From NCBI GenBank assembly GCA_900073065.1, contig FJOG01000027.1, positions 237,148 through 301,147 on the forward strand: a stretch of DNA of 64,000 nt, given 5' to 3'. This DNA is from Phialocephala subalpina. Taxonomy: Eukaryota; Ascomycota; Leotiomycetes; Helotiales; Mollisiaceae. How positions within the stretch are numbered: position 1 is the first letter of the stretch; each line of letters starts with the position of its first letter. Shown here one piece after another: positions 1 through 11,821 of this stretch. The translations under genes and the position numbers were made by a program. The notes under the pieces were generated by a model. That model made no database searches. It was not told the origin of the DNA and worked only from the letters and a program-made list of their open reading frames with translations.

Positions 1-538
1 GTATCGATCGCCAAATGCCCAGGCTCTTCAGCGCTGGACTCCAGTGCCTCGACGCGCTCGTGATCATCATCCAACGCGAAATACCAAATCAATGCTTCTG
101 TAATACCGTGCCTAACTTGATGCAAATCAAATCTGTAGGTAGACCAGTTGATGATGATCGCAAAAACGATTTAGTGGTAAAGCCAGTGAGGCCAATTGGC
201 AATTGCGAAGAAACAAGACAGTCCACGTGCTTCAGTGGCAGCACCTCAAAGCTCAGCTCGGCTTCAATCAGGTACGCCGCTTGGCGCTGCAGGTACGAAA
301 ATCCAGGAACCAGGAACCAGACGATGAGGAACGTGCTTATTCTCCTCAAAGTCTTTCCACGACTTGCAGCTATGCAACGTTCCTAGCACTCGTGAGTTTG
401 GCCTCTCATCAACATATGGGAAATTGTGAATTCATGTTGGCATTTTAAACATTATCATTGGTAGCTACTAGATACGCAGCAAGTATGCACCCCGTATTAT
501 CAAATCATTTCAAATCTGGGCCCGAGATCAAGATGTAA
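1..538. other. left window edge, possible partial gene on the minus strand
   Basis: No complete gene is visible. On the minus strand one frame stays open from about position 115 to the window edge. It reads like ordinary protein (ITEALIWYFALDDDHERVEA) and could be the last piece of a gene continuing beyond the window. Upstream of it (about 89-350 on the minus strand) is another open stretch in a different frame, joinable only with an unproven intron. I do not recognise a family. The rest, up to the stop codon of the phosphatase gene at 539, shows nothing. Confidence 0.25.
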
Positions 539-1921
539 TTAGGTGGCTGTTGGAAGTGGTGGGATAGTGCTGCAAGTCGAAATCGTCGTCCATGGTAGTG
601 TAGTCGTCGTTGGGATGTTGCCTTGGATCGTCTCTGCTTTCACTAGCACTGGGATAACGGCCCCCGTTGATAGTGAGAATGCTTGATGTCCAAGAACTGT
701 TTGGTCATTAGCAGGTTCTTCCAAATTGAGAGCTCCCGAGAGTAACAAAGAGAGAGTGGGAAAGTGAAGATAGGACCAACATACCTCTCAAGATGCTTGC
801 AATTTCTCCAGAGTGACTGGTGATAGAGATGTACGTCGAGTCATCGCTCCCAAACACATCATCCAGAACCTTCTTGCTTCGAATGTCTTGATCAGCGCTC
901 ACTTCTCCCTGCAATGGCTTCCACAACAGATCCGTCTCAGAGAAACCCTCCTCAATTTTATATCCGGGATACGAATCATGGATATAAGTTTTCGTCCCTC
1001 TACGATCACAGGTATGACCACTAATCCCCTCTCTGAAAAATTCCTTCACAGTCGGGACGAACGGCTGTCGACTCGGCAAATCGAGGCCGAAGAACGTGAT
1101 GTTTGCTGTTTGGAGACAGCGAGTGAGAGGCGACGTGTAGTACGTTTCTGGGACGGGAATCTTCTGGAGCTTGATGCGGGAGGCCCAGAATGCGTTGGCT
1201 TTGACGGCTTGAGCGACGCCGTTGGGGGTTATGCGGGCATCGGCCCATGTGGTTGTACTGTTTCCATCTTGGAGGGACCAGTAGCACTGTTTTCAAGTCA
1301 GTTTTTGAGATGGGAAATTGGGGTTAGGGGAGTCGAGACGAACGTTCCAAGCTGGGGTTCCATAGTAGGTTTCTGCGGCATTGTGATACCCCTCACCGTG
1401 ACGCCTGTCCAACGAATCAGCACTGTGGACTCAAGAGAATTGTGAAGGAGCCGAGCACCGCTCCAAAGACAACTCTCAATCTCAGAGCTGTCCTTAGGAG
1501 CAAAAAATCCGAGATCAGTATGTGAGAAAACTCACCCCATGTACAAAACTTTATACTGCACAAACCGCCCACTCCCACGATTAAGCCTCCAAACATAATG
1601 CTCGAACTTCTGCCACTGAGTCCACGATGGATCGACTTCATCGTCTGTGGGATACGTGCGATTCAGAAGTCCGAAGTTCGTCGTTGTCTATCACGCATCA
1701 GAAACTCATTTCCTGGAAGCTTTTGGGTCTCGTACGTAGTCAAAAGTTCCAGGAACAGTCGCCGGGTCATCCTGAGCAAAGAACCCCGTCAACGTCGTAT
1801 AATTAATCCATTCTTCACTGTTAGTTCTCGGTAACACAGCTGGAAGCGTTGGTCGTGGAGCAGCACCCTCGCATGTGGCCACAAGGGTGCAAGCTACGAC
1901 GAGAATGCTGGAAAGCTGCAT
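539..1921 (-). CDS. secreted histidine phosphatase (phosphoglycerate mutase-like)
   Basis: The protein is a predicted extracellular phosphomonoesterase of the histidine phosphatase superfamily. The ATG at 1921 begins a signal peptide (MQLSSILVVACTLVATCEGA). After it come the FFAQDDP and TFDY motifs common in this fungal secreted subfamily. The catalytic RHGEG motif, with the phospho-accepting His, is encoded at 1389-1403 just after an intron. It is followed by YHNAAETYYGTPAWN. The 708-1079 segment carries FREGISGHTCDRR and the late SHSGE motif holding the second catalytic His. The coding frame changes several times, so there are about five or six exons. The last begins near 720 and ends at the stop at 539. 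All key motifs are present, so the gene looks functional. The substrate is unknown. Exon ends are approximate. Confidence 0.8.
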
Positions 1922-2679
1922 CGTGAATCAATTGACTTGGAAAAATGTTTTTGCGAACGAAGGAATATGAGCGCTCTTATAATCTGAAATTTTCACGCCA
2001 AGATGGATCATTCTCCATCTTTATACATTGATTATTGGGCTGCTGGCAGAGAGTTGAAGACGGGGATTTGTGCTGCCAGTAATTGGAGCACGTGTGGGCT
2101 TGGTGGCGTTTGCTCCACCTTCCTGATTGGGGTTGGAGGGAGCTGGTTCTTGGCATCAATACGACGCGACTTCTGTCGAATGTCCCCAACCCAAAAATTG
2201 AGGTTCGAAAGCTCATGAATTAGATCACGAACTCGAAGTTGTTGTTTGATATATCCCGCATCGATGAACTAGTGGGGTTGAAGATGTTTCAATGCGGAAG
2301 AGGTTTCAGATAACCTTAATTTCAGAATCTCCACGCGAATGTCGGCACCAAACCAGCCCTACCTTCCAAGAACGCCATATCCTAGAACATACAACCCGTG
2401 TGAGGCATATTGTAGGTTTATTAATACCCAGTCAAGCTGGAAAATCCCCACCTATCGATCCTGTCTACTAAACTCCCCGATCCGCTCCGATTGTGAATCC
2501 CTTCTACGCCGTTGAAGAGGAAGAGGGAGTAGAGAAGGCCTCCACCAGGTGCCGATTGATCCTTTGTTGTGTGTTAGTTTAGAGAACCCATCAAGGGCTT
2601 TATCGTGAGTGAGACATGGTAGTCTTTAATTTCGCCATGCTCAATAAACAGTAGATGGATTGAGGGCGACAAATGCGGG
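1922..2679. other. intergenic, no gene seen
   Basis: This 0.76-kb stretch lies between the start of the phosphatase gene and the end of the regulator gene. Only short open frames without codon bias or family motifs are present (the longest about 80 codons around 1977-2216 on the minus strand). It must hold the phosphatase promoter. The regulator reading frame ends in GTAAGTCATTAA. Because GTAAGT is also a perfect donor, a further short exon in this interval cannot be excluded. Confidence 0.5.
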
Positions 2680-4962
2680 TTAATGACTTACAATACTCAT
2701 ATCATTCCACTCGCCACTGAAAAAGCTCGTTTCTCCCATCTGGTGTTGCAAGCTTTCGTTCCTCGCTGGTCGTGCTCTCGCCTCTTCTTCCGCCTCTTCT
2801 TCTTCCATTTCATTTTCCGTGCGACTTTCTTGCTCCCTGTAACCGAAACCAGTACTCTCCTTATTCTGCGCCTGTCGGATCTTGACCACAGCTTCAGCTC
2901 TCAACTTCTCAAGCACAAGGCTACATTTCTGGGCAAAGCTCTCTTTTGCCATGTTCGACGAATTCTTGATTTGTTCTTGGCATCTGGATGCAGCTTCGAA
3001 ATGTGGCATCCAGGCGGAGCAGTCGAGCTTGGAAGGAAGGGGAGTCTCACTGGAGAAGTTGCTAGGACAGGGAGTACAGCGTTTGATGACATAGACGTAG
3101 AGAGCTACAATTGCTGTATATGCAATGTAATGGGAGAACTGGAACTTGTCAGAAAGCTCGACAAATTTTAAAAAAGGAAGAGTGAAGATTACCCAAGAAG
3201 CGCTGAAGGACTGATTCATCCTATACATGGCATCGATAGTTTTCACCACTTCAAGCGCGGCGTCCAGACAGCCGTGGATGTTCTCTAGCAGTTTCGCTCG
3301 CAGGACTGGGACGGCGATGTCGAGATGACTATCGAAGTTATCGAGCAGAAATGGCCGATGGAGGATGATCAGTGCTTGCGAGTATGAGAGATGCAATGCC
3401 ATATTCTGCCGTCGGTATAGCGGTGATAGCAGCGATGGGTCAAGGTCGAGGAAATGTGCAGTCTCACTCTGCCATTTCCGAAGAGCTGCGTTCAGCTTCC
3501 CCGCTACTGCAAATCGAGTCTCAAGTGAGCTCTTTTGAATGCCGTACAACTCGCGCAGAACTTTGCTGAGAATTTTGGAGAGTCTGCCGAGGGTTAGCTA
3601 GCTTTTAAAACATGTGGGTACCTATTTACTTGATTTGATAAACCGCTGCTTGCATTGGATTTTGCGCGTCCTTGCTGACGGTTTGGAGAAAACCGGGGGT
3701 CAGGTGGTCATCTTCGACGAGTAGAGGAAGTTGTTGATCGATATCCTCATCACGCAACAGCTGAGGACGACCAAGAGATGAGCTGAGGTATTTGTCCATG
3801 ATGTACGCAGACCAGAAGACTCTTTTCTGCATCTCGATTTCCAACAAATCGCTAGTACTTGAATGCCTTCTTTCCCTGTGCAGCCCAAGCGTGTAGACAA
3901 AGTTGACGATTGTTCCGAAGATGCTGTAGCATTGATTGATGCGCGATCTTGATAGAAGGTACATACATTGCAGCAGTCGAGCTTGGAGTGTAGCAAGCCG
4001 GATCTCGCCAGTCTCCTTGGTTAGCTGATTTTCTGCCGCTTGGAAGTAGTAAAAGCTGCCATGTCAACGCAAGTATCATGAAGAGACAGGAAGTATCACC
4101 TGGTGTTTGTATCCCATTCGCCTTCCTCATCATCCATATACTCATGCGTCGAGGCAAAAACCATAAGGACAACAGCACGCTGACTGTTCTCCTTTGACCC
4201 GGTTCGCATTCCTCGGATATTACTCAAGAGCTCGGAAAGCCACCTCTCGACTGTAGGTCGATGAAGAATTTGATTCGTGGCAGTAACAAAGTCGAAGAAC
4301 CTTGCGACAAGAGCTTGAGCTGTGCTTTCAGAGGGGAAGAGAAGAAAAGAGGTATCGATTTCTGGTAGTGCAGGATCCCCATAAGCTGATATCGGGTTCT
4401 TCTGATGGTAGTCTCGCCTGTTGAGGTGATCCTGAGTTCGCTCGTAAAGAGACGTGCCTGCTGAATCATTGGCAGTGGTCGCTCTTCGATAGGTCTGAGT
4501 TTGTGGTCGTGAGAAAGGATTTAGGGATAGTTCTTGAGGCTGACGAGTCGGCAGAATGGTATGGACATGGTCATTCTCACTTAAGTAAACGTACTCGATG
4601 TCTCCTTCCTCTACCGTTTCTTCCTCTTCTTCATCTTCGACAGTTGCTTGCACGTGACTAAAGCTCCTTCTGGTTGGGGACGGCCTCCAGACTTGTCGCC
4701 GCTTGTATCCCACCTCTTCGAGGAACTTCTCTTGCTCTTCTAATGGTGCCGACTGGACTTCTGGCACCGCCCCACGTGTGTATGCGGCTTTGAACTCGCA
4801 TGTCTTATTGTTCTTGATGCAATGAGCACATGGCTGTTTCCCTGTGCATCGGATCTTTCTCCTATTTCGATCATTAGCACTGTCGCTTCCTCTCCTCCCG
4901 TCTGAATTCGGGACAAACCGTTTGCAAGTATCGCACGCACGTGATACTCGCTGCTTCTGCAT
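2680..4962 (-). CDS. Zn2Cys6 transcription factor with fungal_trans domain
   Basis: Predicted nuclear pathway regulator. The N-terminal binuclear zinc cluster reads ACDTCKRRKIRCTGKQPCAHC plus a sixth Cys (CEF). An intron at about 4864-4921 splits the codon of the Arg after CK. An acidic region follows (around 4600, DEEEEE), then the middle homology region: YLLSRSRINQCYSIFG, the LGLHR motif, and KRVFWSAYIMDKYLSSSLGRPQ, the fungal-specific factor signature. The C-terminus has a coiled, Glu-rich tail. At least four introns are needed, including a 48-bp in-frame one near 3180. I chose the ATG at 4962, just before the zinc cluster. A longer reading to 5028 starts with GTG, not ATG. No nonsense codon was found inside the spliced frame. 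The gene is divergent from the broken MFS transporter starting at 5594, an arrangement typical of a regulator and its target. Confidence 0.85.
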
Positions 4963-5593
4963 GGCGGGAGGTTCGGAGATGTGGTTCAAATCGAGCGTCA
5001 ACGAGGCCCTACCATCCACCTTCTTCACATGTTGCAGAGATGCTTCTGCACCTCAGGGAGGTATTATAATCCATACGCCGCATCTGAGGGGATGTGGTGA
5101 TGGCATTCTGTTGAGTCTGACTGTTGAAAAGGACGAAGAACGGGAAACGATTGACGGAAAAGGGCCCACAAACTCCGAGGCAAACGGAAACCTAATGTGG
5201 TTAGTCGACCAAGCAAGGAGCAAGCCCAATCTCTCGTTTCTCTCACTTCTATCACTTTGCATCAAATTCTGCGATCGCAAAAGATCCAACAACAACAGGG
5301 AAGTGTCCCATTCAGAGTCAAACAAAAAGATTCAATTGCAATTCACGACCAAATCCTAAGCACTCAGACAGTCCTGAGACATGGAAAGGTTTCCGCACTT
5401 TCGTCGAGATATCCGTCATTCATATCTAAATGGGTAAAAATTGCACCGTCCCAGAATTTCGTATCTCAACATTGTAACATGGATTTTCATAATCCCTTCA
5501 AATACATCCGTCTTTACTTGTATTTTCAAATATTCCCTTCCTCCAGTCTCTCGCTCAATTTATTCCTCTGCACTCGCTCGAGATTCTCAAATC
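4963..5593. promoter_or_regulatory. shared divergent promoter region between regulator and transporter pseudogene
   Basis: This 0.63-kb interval separates the start codons of the Zn2Cys6 regulator (leftward) and the MFS transporter (rightward). Open frames here are short and unconvincing. I could not assign individual binding sites. The position alone suggests a bidirectional promoter that may have contained the regulator's own target sites. Confidence 0.4.
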
Positions 5594-7818
5594 ATGTCAA
5601 GCGACTCGAGTTCAGCAGATCCCCCTATTGTGGCATTCAAGCCTGGTTGGCGTTTATTAGCCGCCTACTGGTCTTTGGCGATTATCAATCTTGCTTGTGC
5701 ATTGGACGCGACAAACAGTTTTCGTTGCACTACCAGTGAGTGCTGTCTTCAATAACAATTTCTTCATTTCCACCGATCCTTCCAACACAGGGCAATATCA
5801 GCCACCCTTCATGGCACAGCAATCGAAGGCCTCTGGATCGGCACCTCCTTCCTGCTCACATCCACAGTCTTCCAGCCCACATTTCATCGCTTTTCTAATG
5901 TTTTTGGTCGCCGACTCGTCCTTCTCTTCGCTCTCATACTCTTCACAATCAGAGCGGTCCNNNNNNNNNNNNNNNNNNNNNNNNNNNNNNNNNNNNNNNN
6001 NNNNNNNNNNNNNNNNNNNNNNNNNNNNNNNNNNNNNNNNNNNNNNNNNNNNNNNNNNNNNNNNNNNNNNNNNNNNNNNNNNNNNNNNNNNNNNNNNNNN
6101 NNNNNNNNNNNNNNNNNNNNNNNNNNNNNNNNNNNNNNNNNNNNNNNNNNNNNNNNNNNNNNNNNNNNNNNNNNNNNNNNNNNNNNNNNNNNNNNNNNNN
6201 NNNNNNNNNNNNNNNNNNNNNNNNNNNNNNNNNNNNNNNNNNNNNNNNNNNNNNNNNNNNNNNNNNNNNNNNNNNNNNNNNNNNNNNNNNNNNNNNNNNN
6301 NNNNNNNNNNNNNNNNNNNNNNNNNNNNNNNNNNNNNNNNNNNNNNGCTGGACGATGTATTCAAGGAGGTGGGGTTGGAGGAATCATGACTTTGACGGAG
6401 ACTATCATCACGGATCGTATCCCGCTGCGTCATAGAGGGAAGTATTTCGCGTGGGCTAGCATTATGGGGGCTGTTGAAACTGTTTCTGGTACGCTCCTTA
6501 ACCTGATCACGAAAGAATGATCTGACTTCATCCCAGGACCGCTCATTGACGGTGTCCTTTCTCAACGCGATGCTTGGAGATGGATCTTCTTGCTCAACCT
6601 CCCCATCGTGTTCATCGGCTTCACAGGCGTAATCCTCTTCCTCAAACTCTCCCTCAAACAACGTTCCCTCATCGAAAAGCTGCTCGAAATCGACTACCTC
6701 GGCTCCTTCATCTTCATCTCATCCTTAACCTTTTCCTCATGCCTTTATCATGGGGGCCGAAGTAATGCATCCATGGTCTTCATGGCGTATGCTTGTTCCA
6801 GTCCTGCTCGGTATCTTCGGCATTGGTCTTTTCATCTTCCATCAAATATACGTCTCCTCACAGTCAAGAACCGGGGGACTAAGGAAAGGACTTTTACCGA
6901 TGAGGTTATTCGCCAACATGTCAGCGGCAATCACATTTCTTACCACCTTTCTCCATGGAGTTATCCTCTAGTCAATCGTCTACTACACGCCCCTCTACTT
7001 CATGGATTGCGCGCCGCGCAATCATACACACCCATCCAAGCCGGACTTCCGCTCTCCCACGAGCACTCACCGTCGTTCCCTGCGCCGCAATCATTAGCGT
7101 GATCACTCCTCGGACAAGGCATTATCGGTAGTCTCTCTAGGCTAGCTTTACACTCACTACACTTGGTTGCGGATTATTATATCTTCTAGATGTGGGAACC
7201 AGGGTCGAGGAATAGGTGTTCTTGATGTTGGTCAGCGGGGGGGGATCGCGCTGTTGTTTCCGGGTATGAATTTGAGTATCCAGGTAGTGTGAAGGGGAAG
7301 GATATTGAGGTTACGGCGGGATTTTTTTACGTTTTTCAGGGCGGCTGGGTAATCTGTTGGCGTCGCCATGAACGAATTTCCCCTTTTCTTTCCCTCTCTT
7401 CTTTCCCCCTCTCTGCTTCAACCCCCTTCTAACCATGCTGACACAAGATTTCAGAGGAACAATCTTGCAAAACCGCATCACCTCCATCGCGCCATGCCCC
7501 TCCTCTCTCTCCCTCGAAGCCCTAATCCTCATCACCAAAATCAGCACCATCCCTGCCTCCTCTCCCGAAACAACTATCTTCAAACATGCGTTCGCGGATA
7601 GTATAAGAATGGTTTGGGCTGTTATGTGTGGGATTGCGGGGTTTGCGTTGATCGCTAGTGCGGGGTTCAGGGCGAATAGTTTGGATAGGGAATTTAGTGG
7701 GGAGCAGGGCGCTGTTGATGGGGGGAAGGGGTCTGGTTCTGAGGATGAGGAGGTGGTGATGAACGCTCCTGTTGTGGTTGTAGGGAGAAGGTGGGAATTT
7801 AGAAGTTGGGGAGTTTAG
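5594..7818 (+). pseudogene. broken DHA2-type MFS drug transporter
   Basis: The start (MSSDSSSADPPIVAFKPGWR) runs into the first membrane helix and LDAT motif. In another frame follow TLHGTAIEGLWIGTSFLL and VFGRRLVLLFALILF, then the gap, then GGVGGIMTLTETIITDRIPL, WRWIFLLNLPIVFI, PWSSWRMLVPVLLG, FLTTFLHGVIL, YTPIQAGL and, at the end, FADSIRMVWAVMCGIAGFAL. This order is that of 14-helix MFS multidrug transporters at the plasma membrane. Lesions: an extra base near 5713, just before the first intron; a frame change near 6740-6760; TAG at 6969-6971 and 7213-7215, both where Trp is expected; TAA at 7350-7352 where Gln is expected; and further frame changes around 7000-7070. The three stops fit CpA to TpA change. 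Sequence quality near the gap could explain some frameshifts but not all stops. Confidence 0.8.
5961..6346. other. assembly gap (386 N)
   Basis: A run of 386 undetermined bases lies inside the MFS pseudogene and hides about four transmembrane segments. The true gap length may differ. Confidence 0.99.
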
Positions 7819-8030
7819 AGGTTGGGGAGTTGTAGAAGTTGGGGATTCGAGAAGTTGGTGTCGATTGCTGCAATAGAAGGTATAATTGAATGTACTCAGG
7901 AACATTTGGGACATTTGGGTCGCAAGCCGAGTACCATCCGTTCTTGAGAAGGAAGACAAGAGGAACACAAGATGTACAATAGTGCATTAACTTCTCATAT
8001 TCCAAGAATGGGCCAAAACAAGTCTTCTCA

Positions 8031-9104
8031 TTATGATACTGACTTTACCTCTTCCCCTTCCGTCTTCCTGGGCTCGTTCGCACCCTCCTTTTTCCGCTCA
8101 CCCTGTCTCCTCTTCGCCCAAGCCTTTACAAATTCAACATCCCTCTCGTGCTGCGTGCTCGGCATATATCGCCACTCTCCTACCTCAGAATTCCATCCTC
8201 GGTTCGGCAAGTATGCTTCAAGCATGTAATAATTGTCTCGATGAAACGGGAAGTCCAGACTCGGGGGTCCACTCCTCTCCAGAAAACTATCAGTCTCTGC
8301 CGCAGCATCTTCTGCCGTCATTCTGAATCTCCTTCTCTTATTTCCAGTATTTTTTGTGTGGCGACGTATGCTTCCAACTGTGCCTTTGAGATGCTCTTCC
8401 AGAATTCTGATGTACCAAAGCGGGTCGTGCAATGCTGTCTCCACAACCCTCGCGTTCCTCTCGGTCAGGTTCTTATTCCACGTCGGGAATTTGCCTCGAG
8501 GAATCATCGGTATAGGTTCACCTTTCTCCAAATTCCCCTGCCAGTACGCAAAGTCCACAATAACACACAGGTTGTTCCAAGCCAGCATGCAGGTTAAGCA
8601 TGTACAGATGAGGTTCGGATCGGGAGGCTTGACGTGCTGGTAGGGCTTCTTATGGATGTGTAAATGTTTGACCTGTCTCTCGTCATCGAGCAATGCTTCA
8701 TGTGCCTCTTTGTCCACATTCTCTAGCAGTACCGGTAGCGGAAAGCATTGTGCTAGAATTGAGTATCGCCTGCTGATGACGGTATTGGCAATCTGGGCTT
8801 CTTCTTGGTTGATAAAATTCCGCAGACCGTGATTGACGCGGGATAATTTGAAGATGTCGCTAGGACGGAGAAGGCTCAATATCTCGAGGATGAGCTCCGA
8901 GGGAAGGTCCCATAGTGTCGCATACTGTTTCGTAGCAGCGGCCTTTTGGTGGCGTTTCTTCTGCTTTCGCTCGGTGCGCTTCGATCGCAGTGGGAGGGCT
9001 GCTGTGGTGTCGACCAGCGGCTCATCTTCCGTCGTGCGTTCCTTGCGAATCGCAGCCCTCCTCGGAGGAGAGGTGATGTAGTACTCGTCGAGCGGTGGAG
9101 GCAT
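8031..9104 (-). CDS. F-box protein
   Basis: A single-exon gene for a complete 357-residue protein. A basic N-terminus (about residues 35-60, rich in Arg and Lys) precedes an F-box at about 65-105, seen as LWDLPSELILEILSLLRPSD followed by IFKLSRVNHGLRNFI. F-box proteins bind Skp1 and serve as substrate receptors of SCF ubiquitin ligases. The remainder has no recognisable repeats. A CTCLTC pair sits mid-protein, and the C-terminus is charged (RRQGERKKEGANEPRK). The target protein cannot be predicted. The ATG at 9104 is the first in frame. The gene is transcribed towards the transporter pseudogene (convergent). Confidence 0.8.
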   Translation of the reverse strand: MPPPLDEYYITSPPRRAAIRKERTTEDEPLVDTTAALPLRSKRTERKQKKRHQKAAATKQYATLWDLPSELILEILSLLRPSDIFKLSRVNHGLRNFINQEEAQIANTVISRRYSILAQCFPLPVLLENVDKEAHEALLDDERQVKHLHIHKKPYQHVKPPDPNLICTCLTCMLAWNNLCVIVDFAYWQGNLEKGEPIPMIPRGKFPTWNKNLTERNARVVETALHDPLWYIRILEEHLKGTVGSIRRHTKNTGNKRRRFRMTAEDAAAETDSFLERSGPPSLDFPFHRDNYYMLEAYLPNRGWNSEVGEWRYMPSTQHERDVEFVKAWAKRRQGERKKEGANEPRKTEGEEVKSVS

Positions 9105-9613
9105 GATGTGTGGATGTGAACTTCGAATTCGAGCTCGAGGACGAGAAAAAGTTGTTCGGAGTTAAGGTCTAGCTCCGGACGCCACGGCACCAAAACAACC
9201 CCGCACTTGCCCCGCTGTTACACCAGAGCGAGACGTGGGACGCAAGACGAATAATTATTAAAAGATATCGATAAATGTCATCGAGCGAAACCTTAAAAAG
9301 GAACTACCGCCCCAAGTTTACAATCCCATGTCTGTTTTAAAGTGAAGTATTCTCTTTCTCTCGACTTTATTAAAGTCCATTGTCAGTCTGTTCACAAAAT
9401 TGATCACAGCGGCCACGAAACTTCTTGTCATAAATGTCATTCATTACGCGTTGTAATTCGGTATTCGCAACAGTTTTCAACCTCTACTGTCTAGAGGACG
9501 GGTATATGTATATACAGATGTCCGTCCTGCCCAGTCCCAAGCATTCAATCCTTCCCTAATTCTAGCCTGAAGTGAGTGTCCTTCATCTTTCCCATAATCG
9601 TCTGATCTAAAAT
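9105..9613. other. intergenic, no gene seen
   Basis: About 0.5 kb between the F-box start and the sugar transporter stop. It contains the promoter of the F-box gene and the 3' end of the transporter transcript. No open frame with coding character and no repeat stands out. Confidence 0.5.
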
Positions 9614-11821
9614 CTAGTTCTTCTCATTAATCTCGTCCCTATCAGGTGTGTTCTCGACTTGAATATCACTTCCACTTCCATCCGTACCATTGGCGTTCTT
9701 CTTCTCCGCACGTACGGCATCGGCAGCGTACATAGCCTCAATACGATCTTGGTCGTTGGAGCTGGTATCGAAGTGATACAGAGGCTCGAGGACAGCGTCT
9801 TTGCGGAAGAAGATCCAGCGGTTGATGAAGTATGGGAGAGCCTTGGTGATTTGGTAGCGCATGTGGGTGCGGGTTGGGACAGCGAAGATGTAATCCAATT
9901 CCTCGAGGGTTCGTTGTTTGGTTTCTGGAACCCAGAGGAAGATCATAACTAGAGCGACAATGTTTGTTCCGGCGTAAAAACCGAAGACTCCCTGTTGGAT
10001 TGTTAGCTTTTGTTCAAGACTGGTTGACCTGAATAATGGGATACGTACAGTAGGACTCATGGTAGCAAGCATGAGAGGCAAGAAGAGGGTCAAGACACAG
10101 GCCCAGAACAAGCAAGTTGCTACAGCCCAACCCATACCCACTTCACGATGAGAAAGAGGAAAGACTTCAGCTGAGTAGGCGAATGGAACTGGCCCTTCAC
10201 CAGGGCTGTAGAACATGGCGAAGATGTAGATAAACATTGCGACCAGAGCCAAATGCGCAGTCAACTTCACGTCAATCAAGGCGCAGAGACCAGCAGCGAG
10301 AAGCGACCAGGCCATGTTTGGGAAGGTGAAGAGAAGGAGTGCTCGACGTCCAAAGGTATCAATGGTCCAGATGGCAGGGAAAGCGAAGAGGAAGTTGATG
10401 AGACCGAAGCCCCACGACGCCCAAAGGGCTTGGTAGGCACTGAATCCGGAGTTCTCGAAGATCGTGGAGGAGTAGAAGGCGATGATGTTGATGCCGCACA
10501 TTTGTTGCGCGATCATGACTGTAAATGAAGCTAAAGTTGCTCGGCGGACACGGGGAATGGTGAAGAGTTGGATGAAGCGGCTGACATAGTTGCTTTTACC
10601 GATGAATTCCTTCTCAATTTCGAGTTGGCAGTGGATGTAATAGAGATCTCGAGCAGCTTGAAGTGGGTTGGTTCGGAGCTTGAGGAGGGATTTGTAGGCC
10701 TTTTGATACTTGTTCTTCTCTGTTCTGCTGTTAGTCTAAAAATTTACAAGGTTGAAGAATCACTTACTCATGCACCATCTGGGCGATTCTGGACAAAGAA
10801 ATATGAACAAGATGAGGGGGATGGCAGGAATCATAGCAGATCCAAGTTGCAATCTCCATGCAATCTTTCCCGTGTGCGCCACAGCAAGATTTGCGCAGAA
10901 TCCCAAGAAGATACCGAAAGCAGTCCACAATTGCCAAGACATGACCAGAGCACCTCGAATGGCAGCTGGGCTGTTCTCTGCGGCGTAGATTGGGACTGTT
11001 GAACCCTTGGCGCCCATGCCGAATCCAAGCAGAAGACGGCAGACAAACAATTCGACCCAGGATTGAGTGAAAGCAGATCCGAGGACAGGCAGGAAACAGA
11101 AGATGGCAGCGACGAAAATGGTACCTCGACGGCCAAAATAGTAGTTCAATGGGTCAGAGAGCCAGCAGCCCACGAAAGCGGATCCGATGTAGGGAGCACC
11201 GTTGACCAGACCAACGAGGAGAGTATCGTGAGTTGACTTGGTACCGATACCGAAGACATCTGGAAAAGACAAGTTGGCTCCGTTGGAACCAGTCTGGTCC
11301 CATCCTTGGACAGCAGCTCCAATCGAGCAAGTGAAGATTGTGACATATAGGGCCATTGGTTGACGCCATTTGTGTAGGACTTCGTTTCGGAGGTCATCAA
11401 TTTCTTGCGTTGTCAGTGCGTGTTGGCCAGTTATGTCTTCATAGTTCTGAGGATCGGCCGCGACCAGGGCACCCTTTTGGAGGAGGGGCAAGTGCTCCAT
11501 GAGACCTTTGTCTTGGGCAAATTCTTCGACATCCTTCATCAGCGTATGTTGAGCAATGCCTGCCAAAGGGTTCTTGATCCTGCAAATGGTTAAACGAATG
11601 CAGAATATTGCTGGCAAGACTTGCTACATACTTGGCTGCAACATTAGAGTTCAAATTGATGTGGCCAGTGTTGTAGTGGCCATGTTCACTGTTTTTTTGA
11701 GTCAGTACTAACGTTTGATAGCCCTCGCACCAATGCGGTTTATTTGCACTTTCGCGCACTACGGGAGAACATACTGGTGACCATCTGCAATGTCAGTGCT
11801 GATTGACTTTGGTTCGGCCAT
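9614..11821 (-). CDS. MFS sugar transporter
   Basis: Predicted plasma-membrane sugar/H+ symporter of the fungal hexose and polyol transporter family. The ATG at 11821 opens a short first exon ([16 protein letters not shown]). Two small introns follow, then the main exon with 12-helix signatures: [16 protein letters not shown] in helix 1, [13 protein letters not shown] after helix 2, [20 protein letters not shown] in helices 4-5, and [10 protein letters not shown] closing the first half. After an intron near 10720-10770 come [18 protein letters not shown] in helix 7, [11 protein letters not shown] after helix 8, and [12 protein letters not shown] after helix 12. A last intron lies near 9990-10060. 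The long hydrophilic tail (about 100 residues) is typical of the subgroup. No lesions seen. A longer frame upstream to 12019 exists, but I prefer the short first exon. Confidence 0.85.

Noticed and set aside
4963..5028. Longer N-terminus of the regulator up to 5028
   Set aside because: The extension begins with GTG, and the ATG at 4962 sits directly before the zinc cluster as usual for this family.
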